64,000 nt of DNA from Salipaludibacillus aurantiacus (GCF_900111295.1 NZ_FOGT01000017.1:30352-94351), one strand, 5' to 3'; positions 1-8,153 are shown, counted from the stretch's first letter. Notes: generated by a model from the sequence alone, not told the origin. Program-made: numbers and translations.

Positions 1-1
1 G

Positions 2-910
2 AGTTATTCACCTAACTCTTTAAGAAATAACTCACCAATACCGGCTTCGGATGAAGACAACGGATTTACCCACTATGCTGAAAAGGTGGAGGGGCAAAAA
101 GTCCGTAAACGAAGCGGCAGTTTCGCAGATCATTTCCGCCAGGCGACACTTTTCTGGAATAGCATGTCCGAGGCCGAAAAGCAGCATATTATTAAAGCGT
201 TCCATTTTGAAGTAGGGAGCGTTCGGGACAAGCAGATTAAACAGCGCGTTGTTGATATGTTTAACAATGTGGATGGTTATCTTGCAAGACAAATTGCTGA
301 AGGAATCGGAGTTAACCCGCCTGCAAGCCCGGGAGGCACAGGAGTGACAGCGTCTTCACCAGCAGTGAGCCAGGAAAAAACAGTCAAAACTGCCCAAACA
401 CGTAAAGTGGCTATTCTGATTGAAGAAGGCTTTAACTATAACCATGTGACAGAGGTGATGACTGCATTAGCCGGTGCTGGAGTGGCAGCAGAATTAATCA
501 GTGAGAAACAGGGAATGATGACGGGTGAACATGGCCAGCAGCTTGAAGTTACTAAAAGTTATGCCACTACCGCAGCCATTATGTACGATGCTCTCTTTAT
601 CCCTGGAGGCAGAATGTCAACGGATAAATTAAAAGGGCTTAAAGATCCAAAAGAATTTGTCAGTGACACATTTTTCCACGCTAAAACGATAGGAGCGGTG
701 AATGAAGGCGTTGAATTATTAACAGCTTCAAACATTCAACAGCCGATGTTGGCAGATGCTCCTCAAGATGGAACAGTTCACTCAGACCTTGGTGTTGTAA
801 AAGTGGTAAATGCGCCTGATTTAAATGCTTTTAACCAGGAATTCACGAACGCTATTGCGCAGCACCGTCACTGGATGAGGGAAAAACAGGACACTAAAAT
901 CAGCGGCTGA
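2..910 (+). CDS. katE: Large-subunit catalase (HPII type), C-terminal part, truncated by window edge
   Basis: Catalase decomposes hydrogen peroxide in the cytoplasm. The frame is open to the window edge, so the start and the heme domain lie upstream. The first ~95 visible residues are the end of the catalase core, with stretches such as HYAEKVEGQKVRKRS and ATLFWNSMSEAEKQHI typical of clade 2 catalases. After a Pro/Gly/Ser linker (about residues 103-125), residues ~133-290 form the DJ-1/GATase-like flavodoxin fold found only in the large KatE/HPII subunits (KVAILIEEGFNYNHV, ALFIPGG). A strong terminator follows, so this is the end of its transcript. The family is clear; the missing N-terminus prevents a check of heme ligands. 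Confidence 0.9.
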   Translation, partial: SYSPNSLRNNSPIPASDEDNGFTHYAEKVEGQKVRKRSGSFADHFRQATLFWNSMSEAEKQHIIKAFHFEVGSVRDKQIKQRVVDMFNNVDGYLARQIAEGIGVNPPASPGGTGVTASSPAVSQEKTVKTAQTRKVAILIEEGFNYNHVTEVMTALAGAGVAAELISEKQGMMTGEHGQQLEVTKSYATTAAIMYDALFIPGGRMSTDKLKGLKDPKEFVSDTFFHAKTIGAVNEGVELLTASNIQQPMLADAPQDGTVHSDLGVVKVVNAPDLNAFNQEFTNAIAQHRHWMREKQDTKISG

Positions 911-945
911 TACACCTTTGCTGCTTGTAAGGCACGTAATGTTAT

Positions 946-990
946 GAACTGCATCCAGTTTGAAGGACTGGACTTGCAGTTCATTTCTTT
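946..990 (+). terminator. Terminator of katE
   Basis: GAACTGCA then TCCAGT (946-959) pair with ACTGGA and TGCAGTTC (967-972, 975-982) around a 7-nt loop, with a 2-nt bulge, followed by ATTTCTTT. Confidence 0.8.
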
Positions 991-1086
991 AACTGAACCG
1001 TTTAATTAAGGTTAAGAAGTTCTTTTGATTGCCCCCATTAAGTGGTATCCTAGGAGGAAATGCAATAAATGGGAGGAGGGACTAAG

Positions 1087-1605
1087 ATGAAGCAATTATT
1101 ATTTGGAACAATTTTAACTATGTCTGTTGTTTTTCTTCTGGCAGCATGCGGAACAAATGAAGAGTCAGGAGATTATAACCCTGGAGATTATGATATGACT
1201 CTGGTAAATACAGACTTTGAAGAAACAGAGGTGCTCCAGGAAGGTGAGAAAGCCCTTTACCTTTACTTTACAGGTGTCGACTGAGGACTTTGTATATCTC
1301 AGCTAGTTGAGCTGAACCCGTATATAGAAGAGATCGAAGCTATGGGCTACACGGTTTACGGCGTTAGTCCAAGTGACCCGCAGGGCCACAGGATGGTCAT
1401 GGAAGGCGAAGGACTTGACTTCGAGCTTTTAACAGACGAGCAATTTGAATTTGGAACAGAGTTTGGTTTTATAGATATGGAGAGCCAGGCGATTTACCGC
1501 GGCTACACGGCAGTGAACCCGGAAACAAACAGTGCCGTTACAGAAACCGATTATCTTGTTGGAGAAAACAGGGATGAAATAATGGAAACACTTGAAGATC
1601 TGTAG
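1087..1605 (+). CDS. Redoxin-fold lipoprotein, probable selenoprotein (in-frame UGA at 1282-1284)
   Basis: The ATG at 1087 follows GGGAGGAGGGACTAAG and begins a lipoprotein signal peptide with lipobox LLAAC, so the protein should be anchored outside the membrane. Codon 66 is TGA. Both sides are in the same frame and the downstream part continues the redoxin fold without other lesions. Read as selenocysteine, the site gives FTGVD-U-GLC, a U-x-x-C redox motif at the end of a hydrophobic strand (ALYLYF), exactly where thioredoxin and peroxiredoxin-like proteins carry CxxC. The rest (GYTVYGVSPSDP, then FELLTDE) is typical AhpC/TSA-like topology. Total length would be 172 residues. A hairpin suited to SECIS function lies just after the UGA. 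The likely role is thiol- or peroxide-linked redox chemistry at the cell surface. The alternative is a recent nonsense mutation of a TGT/TGC codon. The window has no selA, selB, selC or selD, so decoding capacity is unproven here. Confidence 0.72.
1299..1315 (+). promoter_or_regulatory. Candidate bacterial SECIS hairpin
   Basis: TCAGCT (1299-1304) pairs perfectly with AGCTGA (1310-1315) around the 5-nt loop AGTTG. The loop begins 20 nt after the UGA (1282-1284) and has G as its second base. As remembered, bacterial SECIS elements have a short stem, a small apical loop with G in one of the first two positions, and a UGA-to-loop distance of roughly 16-37 nt; all are met. A weaker lower helix (TATAT 1293-1297 with ATATA 1322-1326) could extend it. 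Confidence 0.6.
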
Positions 1606-1610
1606 ATAAG

Positions 1611-1652
1611 AAAGCCGTCCTGCCGTATTTTTACGGATTAAGGACGGCTTTT
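1611..1652. terminator. Bidirectional terminator between redoxin and PAP2 genes
   Basis: AAAGCCGTCCT pairs with AGGACGGCTTT, with a second small hairpin (CCGTA/TACGG) inside the loop. It is A-rich on one side and T-rich on the other, so it can serve both convergent genes. Confidence 0.75.
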
Positions 1653-1653
1653 A

Positions 1654-2562
1654 TTATCGGAAAACGACATAATCGGGAGGAATGGAAAAACGGGACTTTC
1701 TTTTATACAGCCCAGTTTTCATAAAGAGGTAAGGAGCTGCAAGCGTAATCCATATACCAATCACTCCGTAACGGATGAAATCAAATAAAACAGTTTCGGG
1801 AAAGTAAGCTTTTAACCCTGACTGTAAGGCGAAGGTCACTGTTATCCCCAGTATAAAGGCGGCAGACCTGCGCCATACCCTGTTATCAATCTGCATATTG
1901 ACAGCTCTTTCCTGAACGAAATAGCCGATTCCTGCACCTAATAAGATACCTGCATATTTCATTCCTTCTTCTTCAGGGAAGATAATTACGAGAAAGAGCG
2001 GAAGGACCAGCCCTAAAAGCCATTTAAAGTAATCGGGTAAGTAAATGATTCTTTTTTGGACAAAAATTCCTGCCGATATAACAAGGCCCCCTAGAATAAG
2101 ACCTGCGACAATATCGGAAGGCCAGTGAAGGCCACTGTACAGTCTTGAAAGTGAAATGGATAAGATCAGAAAGAGTGCGGCGGCTGTAAACCATTTGCGG
2201 CGTACCACTGCAGCTAAATAACCCCATAGTGTGGCGGATCCCTGGGCATGTCCGCTCGGAAAAGAATCATAAGGATAATGGCTTCCTACTTCAGCAGACG
2301 ATATAAAAATAGAATTGACTCCCTCTGTGCCAATGGGCCTCTCAACAGCTACAGTTATCTTCAAAAATGAATTAATATAGACCGATAAAAGGAAAATATA
2401 AAACAGCCGAAAACCGGTTTTTGCGGAAAAACACCAGTAGATTAACGGTATAATAAGAAAATAAAATTCTTCATTTCCTAAAAAAGTAAACAGTGAAGCA
2501 ACTAAATCTAATACAGGGTTTTGAAGTTTGGTAAATTCAATAAGTATATGCGTTTCGGTCAT
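1654..2562 (-). CDS. PAP2-family membrane phosphatase
   Basis: A 302-residue polytopic protein with the three parts of the phosphatidic acid phosphatase type 2 signature: KITVAVERP (K-x6-RP), PSGH, and SRLYSGLHWPSD (SR-x5-H-x3-D). These form the phosphohistidine active site at the outer membrane face, which dephosphorylates lipid phosphates such as phosphatidate, phosphatidylglycerophosphate or undecaprenyl pyrophosphate. At least six hydrophobic segments are visible and the C-terminal ~100 residues are also membrane-embedded. The start follows GGGAGGAGTCCG. The gene stands alone and converges on the redoxin gene, so its exact lipid substrate cannot be inferred. Confidence 0.85.
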   Translation of the reverse strand: MTETHILIEFTKLQNPVLDLVASLFTFLGNEEFYFLIIPLIYWCFSAKTGFRLFYIFLLSVYINSFLKITVAVERPIGTEGVNSIFISSAEVGSHYPYDSFPSGHAQGSATLWGYLAAVVRRKWFTAAALFLILSISLSRLYSGLHWPSDIVAGLILGGLVISAGIFVQKRIIYLPDYFKWLLGLVLPLFLVIIFPEEEGMKYAGILLGAGIGYFVQERAVNMQIDNRVWRRSAAFILGITVTFALQSGLKAYFPETVLFDFIRYGVIGIWITLAAPYLFMKTGLYKRKSRFSIPPDYVVFR

Positions 2563-2719
2563 CTATCGGACTCCTCCCATTTAAAACATCTTTTACCAAT
2601 TCGACATTATTTAAATATATCCTTTTTTTAAAAAAGCCATTTATGCGGGCAGCTGTTTATTAATAGGTTTGAAAGGGAAAAAGGTTAAGAAATGCCAACA
2701 AAGGAAAGGGTTGTTCACA

Positions 2720-3094
2720 ATGACTCAAAAAATTCAGGCTTATTTTAAATCTGAAGATGGAGCGGAAAAAGCAGCTGCGCGTTTAAGAAAAGTGAATGTT
2801 TCTAATGTTTTAGTGGATAAAATACCGGATGAAGGCAGTCCAGACAGGCTGGTTCTTGTACCGGCACTTAATTCAGGAACAACTGGTTCCGCTGCACCAG
2901 GAAATCCGGCAGCAGTCGGCGGTGGAGTAGACAAGCTGAAAGATATGATTACCAGGGACGAAAACAAAGACTTCAGTCACATTCTCGAGTTTGAAGTCGA
3001 TAAAAACAATGTAGATGAAGCAATGGACGAGTTAAGACAAACAGAAGAAGCATACATTGATGAAAATGTGCTGGACGGGAACAGCAAAGATTAA
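2720..3094 (+). CDS. Small general-stress-like protein, repeated alpha/beta fold
   Basis: The ATG at 2720 follows AAGGAAAGGG with 9-nt spacing; an upstream in-frame TTG at 2669 lacks such a site. The 124-residue product begins MTQKIQAYFKSEDGAEKAAARLRK. A Gly/Ala/Pro-rich linker (TTGSAAPGNPAAVGGG) separates it from a second similar unit ending FEVDKNNVDEAMDELRQ. This looks like the heat-induced or general-stress small proteins of Bacillus (YflT/GsiB neighbourhood types), but no catalytic motif is visible and the function is unknown. It ends at a good terminator. Confidence 0.6.
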   Translation: MTQKIQAYFKSEDGAEKAAARLRKVNVSNVLVDKIPDEGSPDRLVLVPALNSGTTGSAAPGNPAAVGGGVDKLKDMITRDENKDFSHILEFEVDKNNVDEAMDELRQTEEAYIDENVLDGNSKD

Positions 3095-3102
3095 CCGGAT
3101 AT

Positions 3103-3137
3103 TAAAAAGCTCTTTGCTCTAAGCAAAGGGCTTTTTA
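3103..3137 (+). terminator. Terminator of the small stress protein gene
   Basis: AAAAAGCTCTTTGCT pairs with AGCAAAGGGCTTTTT around a 3-nt loop. Confidence 0.75.
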
Positions 3138-3187
3138 AACGGGGAAAGGGGAGAGTTCCTGCAGGTGGCGAGGTTTGTCGAAAAATG

Positions 3188-3334
3188 TTATATGGTAGAG
3201 TGGTGATTTTATCCGGTAGAGTTCCGCAATTATACGGTAGAGTATTGATTTTATATGGTAGAGTAATGATTCTATCCGGTAGAATCCCACTATTATACGG
3301 CAGAAGATTAATTTTATAAGGTAGAATCCGCGAT
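3188..3334. repeat. Seven-unit 21-bp tandem array
   Basis: Seven consecutive 21-bp units can be laid end to end, each starting (T/C)TAT followed by a GGTAGA or GGCAGA core at unit positions 7-12. They start at 3188, 3209, 3230, 3251, 3272, 3293 and 3314. The core GGTAGA is nearly invariant; the second half of each unit varies. Because 21 is a multiple of three, the minus strand reads as a heptapeptide repeat (LYRI, LYHI), but there is no start, ribosome site or other coding support. Similar YRI-like ORFs occur between genes in other Bacillaceae as remembered. Confidence 0.8.
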
Positions 3335-3339
3335 AACCC

Positions 3340-3374
3340 AAATAAAATGGACCGCCCTGTTCTTTGGGCGGTCC
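3340..3374 (-). terminator. Terminator of the GH4 gene
   Basis: GGACCGCCC (3349-3357) pairs with GGGCGGTCC (3366-3374); on the minus strand the hairpin is followed by ATTTTATTT. Confidence 0.8.
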
Positions 3375-3390
3375 GCTTGCAGTCGTATAA

Positions 3391-4713
3391 TTATTTATTA
3401 AATTGAGGAAGGTACTCTTTATGTGCTTCAAGCATCTCGTCTAAAATCTGCCTGGCGATAATATCAGAAGGTACGAGAGGATTAATCGTCATAGCAAGCA
3501 GGGCAGTTTGGTAGTTTCCTGTGACCGCTGCTTCGGCCGCCACCCGTTCAAAGGATTTAATCTGCTGGACAAGTCCGCGTACAGGGACAGGCAGGTCACC
3601 CACTGCAACAGGTTTGGGGCCGCTTTTAGTAATCATACAATTGACTTCCACTGCAGAGTCGTCCGGTATACTTGCTATAGCTCCCTTGTTAAGTGTATTA
3701 ACAGGCTGAACATCGCCCCGATCGTTGTGAATCGACTCAATCAGGTTGCAGGCCGCGTCACTGTAATAGGCTCCTCCGCGTTTTTCGAGCTGTTCAGGTT
3801 TCTTGTTCAGATTCACATCCTTATAAAGCTCAAACAGTTCCCTCTCGAGTTTTTGTACCACTTCTGCCCGCGTTCCTTTTTCTTCAGCATCTTTTTTCTC
3901 TTCAGCGAGCATGTCCGCCGTTTTATAATAGTATCTGTGGTAAGGGCAAGGGAGCAGTTTTAAAGCTTTCAGGAAGTCCGGTTCCCAGCCTAAATCCACA
4001 ATATTTTTCATAGTCATAGAAGACCCTTCGGAAGTTATTTTTTCAATGACTTCTTCAGTGATGCATTCTCCGTCCAAGTAAATATCCAGTCCGAAAACCA
4101 TATGATTCAGCCCCGCAAAATCGACGTGAACGCGTTCGGGTTTTACATCAAGGGCTTTAGCGACTCCCATTTTCATCCCCACAGGTACATTGCACAGGCC
4201 GACGACCTTTCTCCAGTTTGAATGACGGTAAATCGCTTCTGTAACCATACCAGCGGGATTAGTAAAGTTGATCAGCCAGGCTTCCGGGCATAACCTCTCC
4301 ATATCGGCTATAATATCCAGAATAACGGGGATTGTGCGAAGTCCTTTGAAAAGGCCGCCGGGACCGTTAGTTTCCTGTCCAATCACATCGTATTTTAATG
4401 GAATTTTTTCGTCTTTCGCACGGGCATCAAGTAACCCGACGCGAAACTGGGTCGTAACGTAGTCAGCATCTTTTAAAGCTTCCTCCCGGTCCAGAGTCAA
4501 ATGAATTTCCATAGGGACCCCAGCTTCTTTTACCATGCGTTTCGCAAGGTTTCCTACAATATTTAATTTTTCCTTTCCAGCGGGAATATCAACGAGCCAT
4601 AGTTCCCTGACTGGAAGGGTATCATACCGTTTAATAAATCCTTCAATCAGTTCAGGGGTGTAGCTCGATCCTCCGCCAATTGTGGCAATTTTTAACCCTT
4701 GCTTTTTTGTCAT
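3391..4713 (-). CDS. licH: 6-phospho-beta-glucosidase, glycoside hydrolase family 4
   Basis: GH4 enzymes hydrolyse 6-phospho-glucosides by an NAD+- and Mn2+-dependent oxidation-elimination mechanism. The 440-residue protein opens with the Rossmann motif IATIGGGSSYTPELIEGF, close to B. subtilis LicH as remembered, and contains INFTNPAG, the metal-binding GLCNVPVGMKM (the CN.P Cys) and GLNHMVFG. The ATG at 4713 follows AAGGAGTGTTATTT; a GTG three codons upstream is less likely. The neighbours are a divergent RpiR-type regulator and a ROK kinase but no PTS permease. This suggests cytoplasmic beta-glucosides phosphorylated by the kinase and then cleaved here. Alpha-specific GH4 members exist; the sequence resemblance to LicH favours beta. 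Confidence 0.85.
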   Translation of the reverse strand: MTKKQGLKIATIGGGSSYTPELIEGFIKRYDTLPVRELWLVDIPAGKEKLNIVGNLAKRMVKEAGVPMEIHLTLDREEALKDADYVTTQFRVGLLDARAKDEKIPLKYDVIGQETNGPGGLFKGLRTIPVILDIIADMERLCPEAWLINFTNPAGMVTEAIYRHSNWRKVVGLCNVPVGMKMGVAKALDVKPERVHVDFAGLNHMVFGLDIYLDGECITEEVIEKITSEGSSMTMKNIVDLGWEPDFLKALKLLPCPYHRYYYKTADMLAEEKKDAEEKGTRAEVVQKLERELFELYKDVNLNKKPEQLEKRGGAYYSDAACNLIESIHNDRGDVQPVNTLNKGAIASIPDDSAVEVNCMITKSGPKPVAVGDLPVPVRGLVQQIKSFERVAAEAAVTGNYQTALLAMTINPLVPSDIIARQILDEMLEAHKEYLPQFNK

Positions 4714-4978
4714 AAATAACACTCCTTATATTTTTCTTTTGGATTAATGATTTTGTATAATAGGTGGGTAAAGAATTTTATAAAGATTTTTCAAAGCCGC
4801 CGATTACCTTGAACTTTTCCCTTTTTACTAAGAGGGGTGAGGCCCCGGCGATTTGCGGATTCCCATGGAAGTTAATCTGGGGTCGCCGGCATCCGCCTTA
4901 ACCCATTTGTCCGGTGAGTACAGGACTCCCATTATCATTATCAACAGGATTTAAAGCTTGTTAAAAAGGACGATGCCT

Positions 4979-5707
4979 ATGTTTACAGCTGAGCAGCTGT
5001 CACGTTTCTCAGAATTAGATTCCCGATTATATCAGTACATACTTTCTCATGGTGAAAAAGTGATCTATATGCGAATAAGGGAACTTGCCGAAGCCACGCA
5101 TGTGTCTCCTACTTCTATTTTGCGCTTTTGCAATAAACTTGATTGTGAAGGATACTCAGAATTCAAAACGAAACTTAAACTTTATCTTCAGGAGTCCGGT
5201 AAAGCTCCGCTTAACGAGTCGTATGAAACGATGAATGAATTTCTGGAGAGGACGTTGAAAACAGATTACCAGTCACAAATTAATGAGATTGCTGAAAAGG
5301 TAGCTGAGGCCGAGCATGTGGTGTTTCTTGGTACTGGAAGTTCGGGTATTCTTGCAGAATATGGCGCACGCTATTTCTCAAGCCTGAATAAATTTTCTTC
5401 CGCTATAAATGATCCTTTCTTTCCAATTCACGGAAAACAAATTAAAGACAGTATAGCGATCGTCCTCTCGGTTTCCGGTGAGACCCCGCATATTATTTCC
5501 CAGATGCATAATCTGAAAGAAGAGGGAGCGGCCATCGTAAGTATTACTAATACCAAGACGTGTACCGCCGCCCAGATTGCCGATTATTCCTTAGCCTACT
5601 ATATCAGCACAGAGTTTAACGATACGGCTAATATCACGACACAGCTTCCAGTGCTTTATTTAATTGAAACACTCGGTAAAGTCACTTTTGAGAAAGTGAA
5701 GGATTAA
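4979..5707 (+). CDS. RpiR/MurR-family transcriptional regulator with SIS domain
   Basis: The N-terminal ~75 residues form the RpiR helix-turn-helix (RIRELAEATHVSPTSILRFCNKL), followed by a SIS phosphosugar-binding domain (about residues 95-230: HVVFLGTGSSGILAEYGARYFSSL and IAIVLSVSGETPHII). The second ATG, at 4979, fits best because AAAAAGGA lies 8 nt upstream; ATG 4973 is almost on top of that site. It is divergent from the GH4 gene across ~265 nt and nearly abuts the convergent kinase gene (3 nt). Its likely job is control of the beta-glucoside genes in response to a phosphosugar. Confidence 0.85.
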   Translation: MFTAEQLSRFSELDSRLYQYILSHGEKVIYMRIRELAEATHVSPTSILRFCNKLDCEGYSEFKTKLKLYLQESGKAPLNESYETMNEFLERTLKTDYQSQINEIAEKVAEAEHVVFLGTGSSGILAEYGARYFSSLNKFSSAINDPFFPIHGKQIKDSIAIVLSVSGETPHIISQMHNLKEEGAAIVSITNTKTCTAAQIADYSLAYYISTEFNDTANITTQLPVLYLIETLGKVTFEKVKD

Positions 5708-5710
5708 AGG

Positions 5711-6604
5711 TTATCCATTTCCGTATTTTTCAAGATGGAAGGCCAATGCACCTATCATGCCCGCATTGTTCTTAAAAAGGCATGTGTCAATGTCGATATT
5801 AAAGAGCTGATCAATATATAAGAGCTGGTGTTTTACTTCTTTCAGGAAAGTCGGCCGGGAAGTGATTCCCCCTCCGATCAGCACTTTTTGCGGGTCTAAA
5901 ACTGAGGCAACATTATATATGCCAATAGCTAAATTTTGATAAAAACTTGAGACGATCTGTTCGGCTGCAGGGTCTCCTGCATCATAAGACTGGAAAACCA
6001 TTTCCCCTGTCACTTTACTGGCAGGAAGTGAATGGTAGTTTGCGTATTTTTTTCGGAGGCTGTACAACGAAGCAGCTTGGTGCAGGCTGCCTTTAAGAGG
6101 GGTGGTCATTTGGATTCCGTGAGTGATCATATATCCAAATTCTCCGCCGCGGAAGGCATTCCCCCTGTACAACTGATTGTTTAAAATAAGTGCCCCTCCA
6201 ATCCCGGTGCCTACAGTTAAACAAATAAAGTCTGAAAGGTTCTGCCCATTACCCAGCCATTTCTCGGCCAGGGCTACACAGTTAACATCGTTTTCTATAG
6301 AGACCGGTAAATTAAACTCTTCATTCAGAACGTTTGCCAAATTGAACTTGTCAAAGGCAACGATGGCGCCACCTTTTTCAATAAAACCTGATTCAGGATT
6401 TATAAATCCGGGCATGCTGATGGCGACACCGCAGATCTCCTGATAGTTATCAGAAATGATTTCTTTAATGCCTGCCAGAATAGTTCCTCCGTCTGCTTTG
6501 GAAGGGAAACTATCTTTTTTAATAATCCCTCCTTTAGAAGTTAAAATTCCCCATTTAACATCTGTACCGCCTATATCAAGTGACAGATAGTGTTGTAATC
6601 TCAT
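5711..6604 (-). CDS. ROK-family sugar kinase, possible beta-glucoside kinase
   Basis: The 297-residue protein has the ROK phosphate-binding start (LSLDIGGTDVKWGIL), the catalytic Asp in IENDVNCVALAE and the second phosphate loop LTVGTGIGGALI. The usual ROK zinc-binding cysteine cluster is missing: after GGEFGYM there is no CxCG..GC. Kinases acting on beta-glucosides (BglK) also lack the zinc cluster as remembered. Together with the neighbouring GH4 6-phospho-beta-glucosidase this suggests ATP-dependent phosphorylation of cellobiose-like sugars rather than PTS uptake. The ribosome site AAGGCGGGGGACACT precedes the ATG. A glucokinase or N-acylmannosamine kinase role cannot be excluded. Confidence 0.75.
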   Translation of the reverse strand: MRLQHYLSLDIGGTDVKWGILTSKGGIIKKDSFPSKADGGTILAGIKEIISDNYQEICGVAISMPGFINPESGFIEKGGAIVAFDKFNLANVLNEEFNLPVSIENDVNCVALAEKWLGNGQNLSDFICLTVGTGIGGALILNNQLYRGNAFRGGEFGYMITHGIQMTTPLKGSLHQAASLYSLRKKYANYHSLPASKVTGEMVFQSYDAGDPAAEQIVSSFYQNLAIGIYNVASVLDPQKVLIGGGITSRPTFLKEVKHQLLYIDQLFNIDIDTCLFKNNAGMIGALAFHLEKYGNG

Positions 6605-6689
6605 AGTGTCCCCCGCCTTAATTTATAATTTAAGTATTCCTTGTTATTGGTCTGCAGTAAATAGATTTTGTTTAATAAGGAATAAAGTC

Positions 6690-6723
6690 AGTTAAAAAGT
6701 AACGTGTTCCTTAAGAGGAACAC
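6690..6723 (-). terminator. Terminator of the M20 gene
   Basis: GTGTTCCT (6704-6711) pairs with AGGAACAC (6716-6723) around a 4-nt loop; on the minus strand it is followed by GTTACTTTTT. Confidence 0.7.
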
Positions 6724-6729
6724 AGTGTT

Positions 6730-7899
6730 TTATTGATTAGTTTTCAGGAAATTGACTGCGGATCTGAGCAGAATTTCTGTCCCCGCTGCCATCATCTCTT
6801 CGTCAATATCAAACTTAGGGTGGTGATGGCCGTATGTTTTGCCCGGATCCCCTATGCCAAGGAAGAAATAAGCGGCTGGAATTTCGTTGGAATAATAGGC
6901 AAAATCTTCACCGCCGAGGCTTTGCTGGGCCGGAACTATTTTTCCGGATGGTAAAACGTCTTCAGCCTGCTTCCTTACAAAATTGATGAGTGAGTCATCG
7001 TTAATAAGCGGCGGTTCGCCGATGTCGTAATCGAAATCATATGACGCACCGAAAGACGTGCAGACACCTTCCATGATCTGCTTTATATTCTTTTGAAATA
7101 GCTTTTGAACCTCAGGGTTGAAGTAGCGTACCGTTCCCGAGAAATATGCTTTATCTGGGATAATGTTATAAGCAGACCCCATTTTCAATTCTCCAATGCT
7201 CAATACGGCGGGATAATTAGGGGCGACTTGCCTGCTTACAATATGGTATAACTGCTGAATGGCATGAGTGGAAACAAGGACAGGGTCGACAGTTAAATGC
7301 GGCATAGAGCCGTGTCCGCCCTTGCCCTGGACGGAGACTGAGAATCTGTCAGCACCTGCCATAACCGGTCCTCCCAGAAAACCTGTTTTTCCCTTGGGGA
7401 GCGGTTCCCACAGGTGGCAGCCCAGAATGGCAGATACCCCGTCCAAAACTCCCGCTTTTATCAATTCTTCCGCTCCGCCAGGAACAGTTTCTTCTGCATG
7501 CTGAAATATAAATCTGACTGTTCCGTTGACCATTTTCGGATGACGAGATAAATGTTTGGCCACCCCCAGCACAATAGCCATGTGGCCATCATGTCCGCAG
7601 GCATGCATAACACCCGGAATTTCAGATGCAAAAGGAAGTCCTGTTTCTTCCTCAACTTCCAGAGCATCCATATCAGCCCTGACTGCAATGACAGGTCCCG
7701 TACTGCTTCCTGTAAGATCAGCGACTACATCTTTGCCTGTATAAGAAACCGGGCGAAGGTTCATTTGCTCTAATTGCTCTCTAATATATTGCCGGGTTTT
7801 AATTTCACGGTGGGATAATTCGGGGTATTTGTGCAGGTATCTCCGCTGCTTGATAATCCATTCTTTTAATTCAGAAGGTAATTCATAATTATTGGCCAC
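6730..7899 (-). CDS. M20-family amidohydrolase (N-acyl amino acid deacylase type)
   Basis: This 389-residue protein belongs to the M20D amidohydrolases, which remove acyl groups from N-acylated amino acids with two metal ions. The metal-site motifs ACGHDGH, HAEE (catalytic Glu) and GCHLWEPLP are present, with a C-terminal His in YGHHHPKFD; the dimerisation domain is about residues 175-300. The start is GTG behind GTGAGGGATG. It lies just downstream of the SNF transporter gene on the same strand, but a hairpin at 8071-8116 separates them. Because the ectoine hydrolase cluster nearby has no DoeB deacetylase, this enzyme is a candidate N-acetyl-diaminobutyrate deacetylase. That is inference; N-acetylcysteine or N-acetyldiaminopimelate are other possible substrates. 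Confidence 0.8.
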   Translation of the reverse strand: MANNYELPSELKEWIIKQRRYLHKYPELSHREIKTRQYIREQLEQMNLRPVSYTGKDVVADLTGSSTGPVIAVRADMDALEVEEETGLPFASEIPGVMHACGHDGHMAIVLGVAKHLSRHPKMVNGTVRFIFQHAEETVPGGAEELIKAGVLDGVSAILGCHLWEPLPKGKTGFLGGPVMAGADRFSVSVQGKGGHGSMPHLTVDPVLVSTHAIQQLYHIVSRQVAPNYPAVLSIGELKMGSAYNIIPDKAYFSGTVRYFNPEVQKLFQKNIKQIMEGVCTSFGASYDFDYDIGEPPLINDDSLINFVRKQAEDVLPSGKIVPAQQSLGGEDFAYYSNEIPAAYFFLGIGDPGKTYGHHHPKFDIDEEMMAAGTEILLRSAVNFLKTNQ

Positions 7900-7986
7900 A
7901 AAGCATCCCTCACTCTCACTAGCGTTACTTGTATCCTATCATAAAGAAGATCAAGAAAGTGAGCGGCTGCCGAGTTGAATTTAGCT

Positions 7987-8008
7987 GAAGACAAGCCCCT
8001 GGGCAAGC
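7987..8008 (+). repeat. Copy of a dispersed intergenic element (first of two)
   Basis: The 22-nt stretch here matches 27783-27804 at 19 positions and includes the small hairpin AGCCCCTGGGCA. Both copies are intergenic and sit in GC-richer surroundings. It is probably a fragment of a longer intergenic repeat family; its ends are not definable from two copies. Confidence 0.45.
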
Positions 8009-8070
8009 TTCCACCTGGCGGCCTGAAATCACTATCTTTATTCTTAGTTCCTCTTCTTTTGCTGCAAAAG

Positions 8071-8116
8071 CAAAAAGCCGAACAAATATCGTAAAAATAT
8101 TTGTTCGGCTTTCTTT
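8071..8116 (-). terminator. Terminator of the SNF transporter gene
   Basis: AAAGCCGAACAAATAT pairs with ATATTTGTTCGGCTTT around cgtaaaa. The stem is T-flanked on both strands, so it could work in both directions. Confidence 0.8.
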
Positions 8117-8153
8117 ATGGTCACTATTCTTTTGTCTCTTCTGCTTTCCTTTA

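Noticed and set aside
1069..1605. Broken or frameshifted redoxin pseudogene
   Set aside because: Both halves share one frame, there is no other lesion, and the UGA falls exactly at the redox Cys position with a SECIS-like hairpin. A mutation remains possible but is second choice.
3188..3334. CRISPR array
   Set aside because: Units are contiguous 21-mers without unique spacers, and no cas genes are near.
3135..3431. 98-residue minus-strand ORF with YRI repeats
   Set aside because: It is the translation of the 21-bp tandem array running into the GH4 terminator; there is no ribosome site.
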